Notes under the pieces: generated by a model
Told to the model about the DNA's origin: nothing
What the model saw: the letters and a program-made list of their open reading frames with translations, nothing else
Databases searched by the model: none
Origin: Cycas panzhihuaensis
Lineage: Eukaryota > Cycadophyta
Assembly (NCBI GenBank): GCA_023213395.1
Contig: CM041465.1
Coordinates: 29,643,741-29,707,740, forward strand
DNA: 64,000 bases
Direction of reading: 5' to 3'
Part shown: in pieces, positions 57,709-64,000 of the stretch
How positions within the stretch are numbered: position 1 is the stretch's first letter
How the letters are laid out: every line of letters starts with the position of its first letter
Program-made: the position numbers and the translations under genes

Positions 57709-57983
57709 AAGTAGGATTCATGTTGGGAAGTAATGGCAAGAGGGACTCCATCTAGTCTATATAAGCTACCATCTTCATGTCCTGTGGCCACAAGTTTTCC
57801 TGTAGCATGGTTTGTAATTCTACAAATTCCCTGGCTAAAGAGGACATCTAAGTTCTACTTATCTATTTGACTGATAGAAAGTAGGTTAATCTTCATACCA
57901 GGTACAAGGATCACATTACTGATGTGGTGTCTAATGTTAGAGTTCTTCAATCTAATTAGTGCCCTACCAATTTTGGTTACATT

Positions 57984-58169
57984 CTAAGTCATGCTGTCCC
58001 CAAATGTAACTATTTGAGTGTTGATTGATTGGGTCTCTTCCAACATTTTTTCAGAACCTGTCATGTGTCTTGTTGCACCAGAATCAAGAAGCCATGTGGT
58101 CTTATTAAGATGAGAAGACAATGCTACAAAAAATAGGTTATGGGAGGAGGAGTCTTGACCATCTTCCAT
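57984..58169 (-). pseudogene. Protease region of copia A
   Basis: An open stretch contains TTWLLDSGATRHMTGSEKM, an intact copia protease active-site motif (DSGAT), followed by TQIVTFGDSMT. It lies between the zinc knuckle and GAG-pre-integrase. The surrounding frames are interrupted, so the protease could not be made as part of a polyprotein from this copy. Confidence 0.82.
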
Positions 58170-58559
58170 ATTTCCACCTTGTTGTTGATTGTATTGTTGG
58201 TTCCTTTGACTCTTGTTGGTGAGCCATTGCCTATTTTAAGGTCTTTAACCTTCTGTAAGCCTTGAATTCCAATTTTGCTGATAGAATTGGCCTTGAGGTT
58301 GATATGATGGCCCCCCATATGGGTGGAAAGGGCCTCCTTGTTGTTGAACTAGATGACCATATTGATAATAAGGGCCTCCTTGTTATGGAAAGGGGGCTCC
58401 TTGAGGGGGTATGGTCCTCCTTATTGATAAGAAGCTCCTTATCTTTGTTGATTATAATTAGGGCCTCCTTGATGGTACGATGGTGCTCCTTGTTGATAAT
58501 TAGGGGGTTGATGGACTAGCCCATGTGCTTGGCTCCCTTGATTTTGTAAGAGTTGCAAA

Positions 58560-59509
58560 TTAGCTTGTCTTCTCTGACATTCAATAACTAGGTGTCCAGA
58601 TTTTCCATAGTAAAGACAGGTAACATTTTATTTAACCTACTAATTCTTTTGAGACTTTCTCTGTGGTTTATGCTATAATTATTGAAGCTACTGATTTGGA
58701 CAAGAGGAGGAGGAGGTGCCAATAAGATGTTGCCGAGTTGGTTGCTGATGTAACTCTTGTGATATAGAGGGAGAGTCCAAGAGTTGAGCTAGGTCTTATT
58801 GCTGACTAAGTTGTTGGTCTACTCTATTAACAGTCTTATCCTTTTCTAAGTTTTGAGCTACAAAGGCTAGAGCTAAGTTAGATGTTGATGTCACCCCTAG
58901 TCGATTGAGAATATTTTCCTCTCATAGCAAGAGCCCCTTAAAGGTTATGAAGTCCATCTTAGAGTAGTTGTTATGTAACTTAGAGATAATGGAGTTTTAT
59001 TCAATAGGTAAAATGTTTATAATGCTTGAGATTAGATCATGGTCAGAAGGTCACTCACCAAGGATAATCAATTGGTTTCTAATAGTTTTAAATTCAATCA
59101 AATGATTTGTAATGTTTCCAGTAAAAGGCATGGAAAATAGGCGAGCCTTAAGGGTAAGAGACCTAAATTTGTCCTTCCTCTCATAAAGTGAACAAAGTAT
59201 GGTCCAAGCTTCATTTGAGCATTGTGCTATTTCAATGTTTTAATCCACTTGGTCTTCAACTGCCAAGTGGAGGAAGGATAATGCTATGTTATCCTTAGCT
59301 TTAAAGTTGGCTAAGGCTGCAGCATCAAGTGGAATAGTTTTAGTGGGATCATTTGGATCTTGAGTGGGCTTAGGCATGGGTATGTCCCCATTAACATAGG
59401 CCCAAAATTCATTCATAATAAGCAAGTTTTTTACTTGAGTTTTCCAAGGTATAAAGTTATTAATACCGTTGAGTTTGATGTTGTTGGAAAGAAGCATTTG
59501 TGCTTCCAT
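58560..59509 (-). pseudogene. Gag of copia A, broken
   Basis: ATG at 59509 opens MEAQMLLSNNIKLNGINNFI, with FIPWKTQVKNLLIMNEFWAY and IALSFLHLAVEDQVD, then a TAA at 59240-59242. The frame continues with NEAWTILCSLYERKDKF and MPFTGNI. Near 58577-58620 the zinc knuckle reads CLYYGKSGHLVIEC, with the second Cys changed to Tyr. Between about 58310 and 58510 is a Gly/Pro/Tyr/Gln-rich repetitive segment in which the frame is broken. Confidence 0.82.
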
Positions 59510-59682
59510 GTTTGAAAAGTGTTTATTTTTTTTTTTTTTATGTTTTTTAATTTTTGTGTGATGAGGTACTAATCTACCTAAGAGGCTTCTAATCTAGGAT
59601 TCTAAGGAAAAGGGTCTCTAGGAAAGCTCTCGGTTGCTATCTTATCTAATGGCGCCTACCCACAAGTGGCAAACCAGGGACC

Positions 59683-60340
59683 TGATATATCGGTTATTGA
59701 GAATACAAGGTCCCAACCCTTTAACTGCCACCAAGATCTATTGCATTCTTGCAACTAGTTACAGAAATTGAAACTTAAAATTACATGCAAGTTTTAAAAT
59801 CAAAGATTATACAATAACATGGAAATGAAAGCTAAACATCACATATGCACCCGATATAACATGGTAAAACCCTAGCAGTGTGCTAGGAAAACATCCACAT
59901 AGGAAAGGTATCGATCTTTATTACTGTAGAATGGAGAAATGGTACATCTTAGTAGTAGAGTGCTCTCAGGAACAACAACCAGCCACTGCCCTCATCATAA
60001 TACATTACATTACATACAACATAATAAGAAAAAACCCTAAATTAGGCTACATAAGAGGGACATCTAAGGCATGAATCTCAACCATAGAATCTATGGTATT
60101 TATATCAAACGACCATGATTCTCTTTACATTTTAATATGGTTTATAGGGCTGATTTTTTGGGTCGAGGGCTATCACCCCCAAACCCCCTCTTAGTGGGGG
60201 CCATTCCATCACCCTCGCACCCCCTGGCCAAGGGGGGCTCTTTCCCCCCTTGGAACCCCTCGAGAAAGATTTGGGGGGGAAATTGCGCCGAAAACATGCC
60301 AAAATTTCAGCCCAAAATATTGTTGTCACAATATCCAACA
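59683..60340 (-). repeat. LTR(s) between copia A and copia B
   Basis: On the minus strand TGTTGGATATTGTGACAAC begins at 60340, directly after the end of B, so this is the 3' LTR of B. A TATA-like GATATAAATACC lies near 60100. The low end, TATATCA at 59683, abuts the leader of A and resembles the end of the Z LTR. A and B are different families, so B probably inserted in the 5' LTR of A, and the stretch is B's LTR joined to a remnant of A's. I cannot place the junction. A G/C-rich, run-rich segment (CCCC and GGGG) lies at 60170-60290. Confidence 0.6.
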
Positions 60341-60419
60341 ATATCCACCTTGACAACAATTACCCAGTACCTTTCCTAGACCCTTCATCATCTTTCTTGC
60401 AAGCCAAGAGAAGTCAAAG

Positions 60420-62070
60420 ACCATTTGAACTTCTCTAATGGTACTGGTTTTGTGAATATATTAACACAATTCTAATTGATGTGAATCTTCTCAAGTGCCA
60501 CTCCACCTGCTTCCGTAACCTATCTAAAAAAATGGTACTTAAGAGCAATATGCTTTATTCTACTGTGATAAGCTAGATTCTTGGCTAAGTAAATGGCACT
60601 TTGAATGTCACAAAATACCTTTATATTTTCCTGTCTCCTTCCAAGCTCAACCAATAGACCCTATAACCAGATTGCTTCTTTACAAGTATGTGCTATAGGA
60701 ACATATTCAGCTTCCATGGTTGACAGTGCAATTATGCTCTACAATTTGGACATCCAACTAACTGGACCATTTGCAAGAGTAAAAACATTACCTGAAGTAG
60801 ACCTTCTTTTGTCTAAATCTCCTACAAAGTCTGAATTGACATATCCACAAACCTAATTACATGTACCTCCAAAGGTGATGCAGTAGTCACTCATGCCTCT
60901 CAAATACCAAAGCACCTATTTCACTGCAACCCAATGTTCCTTTCCTGGATTTACCATAAACCTGCTAACTACACCCACTACATGTGAAATATTAGGTCTT
61001 GTATATACCATGGCATATATCAAACTTCCTACTGCACTAGCATAAGGCACACGAGATATATAATCCTTTTCTTCTTCACTACTAGGACTCATATTCGAAG
61101 AAAGCTTAAAGTGGGAAGCCAATGGGATACTCACTGGTTTCACATTTGCATACCAAACCTGGTTAGCACCTTGTCAACATATTTCTGCTGTGATAACTAT
61201 AGCTTACCATTTTTCATGTCTCTGTGTATCTCCATGCCTAAGATTTGTTTTACAGCTCCTAGATCCTTCATATCAAAAGTCCTAGCCAATTGAGCCTTTA
61301 GCTTATTGATTTCTTCCATGCTCTTACTTGCAACTAGCATGTCATTAATATATAATACCAAGATAATGAATAAGCCATTGTCCATAAATTTAAAGTAAAC
61401 ACAATGATCATACTCATTTCTTTTGAAATTTTGGCTCTCCATGAAGGCATCAACTTCTTGTATCACTACCTGGGTGATTGCTTCAGGCCATACAATGATT
61501 TCCTGAGCCTGTAAAGAAGTCTTTTTCTTTCATCTTAAATAAACCCTTCTGGTTGATCCATATAGATCTCCTCATCTAAATCTCCATGTAGAAAAGTTAT
61601 TTTTACATCTAACTGCTCCAACTCCAAAATGAGAGAAGCTACCAATGCTAGCAACACTTGAATTGAAACAAGTTTGACAGCTGGTAAAAAGATCTCATGA
61701 AAGTCAATACCTTCTTTCTGTGCAAAACCTTTAGCCACCAATCTTGCCCTGTATTTATCAACCTTTCCATCAACATCTATTTTCTTTTTGAAAACCCACC
61801 TGCAACCAATAGTCTTCCTGCCATGTGGAAGTTCTACCAAGTCCCATGAATTATTTTTCCTCAAAGCATCTATCTCTTCCTGCATAACCCTTTTCCACTT
61901 CTCACCATGGATATCATCTACTGCTTCCTGATGATATGTGGGCTTACCATCATTAGAAACCAAAGCAATAGAAATAGAAGGGCTATACCTGTGAGGTGGA
62001 TGACTAACTCGTGTAGATCTTCTAACTGTTGGTAGAGGAGTGTCCACATACTCCTATGAATCTGCTGCTG
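60420..62070 (-). pseudogene. Reverse transcriptase and RNase H of copia B
   Basis: An open stretch at 61535-62047 covers the RT N terminus (WKRVMQEEIDALRKNNSWDL, CRWVFKKKIDVDGKVDKYRA, EGIDFHEIF, LEQLDVKITFLHGDLDEEIY). The next stretch (61197-61466) has IILVLYINDMLVASKSMEEI, in which the first catalytic Asp of YVDD is Asn. The connection (60916-61143) reads GSLIYAMVYTRPNISHVVGV. RNase H follows in decayed form to about 60440. Frame changes separate the segments. Confidence 0.85.
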
Positions 62071-62990
62071 ATTCATCTTTAGAAAGATCTTCATGCTCTT
62101 CTGATTTCATAGATGGATGCATTTCAAACTTGACTTGTTGATGTTTAGCTTGCTGCTCCTATTTCATTTCAACTTCTCCACTGTCTGATTTTACAAGGGG
62201 AGATTCATCAAATACAACATCTTTGTTAATGGTGATTTTGTGGGCAATAGGATCCCACAACCTGTATCCCTTCACACCATCCTTATAACCATAACCAACA
62301 AAGATATATCTATTGGATTTTAGGTCTAACTTTAAACATTTACTTTTGTCAGTCCAGGCATAAGCATCACAACTAAAAATTTTTAAATTTGAATAATCAC
62401 ATGGATGTCTAGTCCATACCTCTTCAGGAATCTTGCAATCTATTGAAAGTGATGGTGACCTATTTACCAGATAGCAAGTTGTTTAAACAGCTTCTACCCA
62501 CAAGCCTTGCTCCACTCCTGTATTACTTAGCATGCTTCTTGCTCTTTCCAAGAGTGTCCTATTCATGTGCTCAGCAATGCCATTTTACTGCAAAGTATAG
62601 CTAGTGGTCTTGTGTCTTTCGATCCCAGCTTCTCTACAATAGTTCTCAAATTCCAAAGAGTTGAACTCACCTCCATTGTCAGTTCTTAAACATTTGATTA
62701 TCTTACCAGTGCTATTCTCAACTAGAGACTTGAACTGCTTAAACACACTAAACACTTCATATTTCCTTTTTAAAAAATAGACCCATACCTTTCGGGAGTA
62801 ATCATTTATAAATGTAATAAAATACAATGATCCTCCCCAAGATATTTTAGGGGCTGGTCCCCATACATCTGAATGTATGTAATCCAGAATGCCTTTACTA
62901 GTGTGACTCCTTACTTTAAACCTGAGTCTACATTGTTTTCCAAAAGCATAATGTTTATAGAAAGCCAAGTCTGAAAGCTACAAGTTAGGA
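62071..62990 (-). pseudogene. Integrase of copia B
   Basis: The open stretch at 62585-62968 has YIHSDVWGPAPKISWGGSLY, FITFINDYSRKVWVYFLKRK and KCLRTDNGGEFNSLEFENYC, then stops at TAA in place of the second Gln of QQNG, exactly as in E. Decayed C-terminal text (GIAEHMNRTLLERARSM and later YIFVGYGYKDGVKGYRLWDP) continues below. The catalytic acids are otherwise in place. Confidence 0.85.
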
Positions 62991-63120
62991 AGTAACTTAT
63001 GGTTTATCAGCACCTTAAGTCCTCTCTCACTCATGTGCCCAAGTCTCTGATGCCATAATTGAGCTGGATCTTTTACAGTCTTTGATGTTGTAGCTGCTTG
63101 GATGATATTTATACTTCCTA

Positions 63121-63423
63121 CTAAAATGTAAAGATTCCTTTATTTAAGGCTTTCATAACAACCAAGGCACCCTTTGACACCTTTAAGACTCCTTCATGGC
63201 ATGTATGCTTATAACCACCCAAATCTAGTTCACCCAATAAAATTAGATTCTTTTTCAGATCAGGTACATGTCTAACCTTAGTTAATGTTATCACTACCCC
63301 ATCGAACATCTTAATCCTGATGCTACTGATGCCCACTATCTTACAAAAAACTTCATTCCCTATAAGCACATCACCACTATCAAGAGGTTGGTGTGATAAG
63401 AACCAACTCTTGTGTGGACACAT
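63121..63423 (-). pseudogene. Protease region of copia B
   Basis: An open 100-codon frame reads WFLSHQPLDSGDVLIGNEVF, CKIVGISSIRIKMFDGVV and VRHVPDLKKNLILLGELD, the conserved block just after the protease active site in Tork/TAR copias. It is separated from Gag by a stop near 63448. It would process the Gag-Pol precursor. Confidence 0.8.
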
Positions 63424-63450
63424 GTGGTGTGAATCACTTGAATCTAATAA

Positions 63451-64000
63451 CTAGTCATGGTGATAATGAGAAATATTATAAGCAACTAAGACATCATTAT
63501 CCATACCTTGATTTGACTCCACTTGATTTGCCTCCTTGGTAGGATCTTCCTTTTTTTGGAACTCCTCCTTTCTATAGCAATCCTTCTTGAGGTGACTGGT
63601 CTTATTACAGTGCCAACATCTGAGCTTACTCTTTTTGCTCTTTGACTTGGACCTCGATGTATCCCTAGAGTTTTGTTCTCTCTCAATCGTTCTACCCCTT
63701 ACCATCATAGCTTCTAGTATGGAGGTTTCAAGTCTAGACTTCCTCTGCACTTTTCCCATTAGCAAAGCACTCACAATAGAATCATAACCTAATACATCTA
63801 TAGTGCTAAAACTAATTGAGGTGATAATATTATCCTAGGATTTGGATAATGAGCATAACAAGGTAATAACCTTGTCCTCATCCTCAATTTTAACATCAAT
63901 ACTGGTCAACTAACAAATAAGAGTATTGAAAATATTTAAATGGTTAGTAATTTTTATACCTTCCTTCATCTGTAACGAGTATAGTTGCCTCTTCAGGTAG
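63451..64000 (-). pseudogene. Gag C-terminal part of copia B
   Basis: The minus strand gives LKRQLYSLQMKEGIKITNHL, SIDVKIEDEDKVITLLCSL, then SALLMGKVQRKSRLETSILE, a Ser/Lys-rich segment and a complete CCHC zinc knuckle (CWHCNKTSHLKKDC) at about 63575-63620. It is the nucleocapsid and capsid C terminus of a UBN2-type Gag. A few stops interrupt it before 63774, and the N terminus is outside the window. Confidence 0.83.

Larger units (their letters stand above)
54743..59682 (-). mobile_element. Ty1/copia element A, internal region and 3' LTR start
   Basis: The minus strand reads gag, zinc knuckle, protease, GAG-pre-integrase, integrase, RT and RNase H, then the purine tract AAGGGAGGG and an LTR beginning TGTTAAAACATTG at 54754. 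C is inserted 12-17 bp into that LTR. The 5' side reaches a TATATCA terminus at 59683. Many stops and one 106-bp duplication break it. Confidence 0.85.
60341..64000 (-). mobile_element. Ty1/copia element B, 3' part (runs off the window)
   Basis: The minus strand reads Gag C terminus, protease, GAG-pre-integrase, integrase, RT and RNase H from 64000 to about 60420, then a short 3' sequence (TCAAGGTGGATAT) and an LTR at 60340. The WFLSHQPLDSGDVLIGNEVF type of protease and the Gag with CWHCNKTSHLKKDC are typical of the Tork/TAR group. Stops occur in integrase and RT. The 5' LTR lies outside. Confidence 0.87.

Overview
The window is nuclear DNA of a seed plant with a large, repeat-rich genome. 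It is AT-rich and carries plant-type Ty1/copia and Ty3/gypsy polyproteins, initiator-Met-tRNA-type primer sites, a plant RAD23 gene fragment and a plant mobile domain remnant. The species cannot be named; a large-genome plant such as a gymnosperm is only a guess. I see no intact host gene and no rRNA, tRNA or CRISPR. Almost everything recognisable is retrotransposon, mostly decayed.

Layout. (1) 1-23.7 kb is a stack of nested insertions. Copia remnant Z (minus strand) appears to be interrupted in its 5' LTR by element G (3617-23525). G is interrupted by D (5696-19208), and D by a complete but mutated copia, E (8597-16224). (2) 23.7-29.5 kb is decayed sequence with microsatellites and a copia remnant V. 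(3) 29.5-34.5 kb holds a gypsy integrase remnant W and a copia remnant Y, both on the minus strand. (4) 34.5 to about 47 kb is a Tat-like Ty3/gypsy element X (plus strand) with gag, PR, RT, RNase H and INT, plus an antisense plant-mobile-domain ORF downstream of pol. (5) 48.2-60.3 kb is copia A (minus strand). A young element C (48565-54737, TSD ATTAC) sits in its 3' LTR. (6) 59.7-64 kb is copia B (minus strand), running off the window.

The most interesting system is the G/D/C family. These are LTR elements that encode only a copia-type Gag. Each has a leader rich in AGATCT motifs and a tandemly duplicated primer-binding site (period 40-41 bp). Between leader and gag, each carries a different, unrelated cargo. 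D carries a reverse-oriented RAD23 fragment (UBA1 to XPC-binding domain), G carries an unidentified coding-like fragment, and C carries a GC-richer block with tandem repeats. The Gag frame runs across the PPT into the LTR. The family looks like a non-autonomous, gene-capturing retrotransposon that depends on pol supplied by another copia element. C is the freshest copy: its LTRs differ at 3 of 446 positions and its gag is open.

The copia elements A, B, E, Y and Z and the gypsy X are broken by frameshifts and nonsense codons. Many of these stops lie at glutamine codons, as expected from deamination of methylated cytosine.
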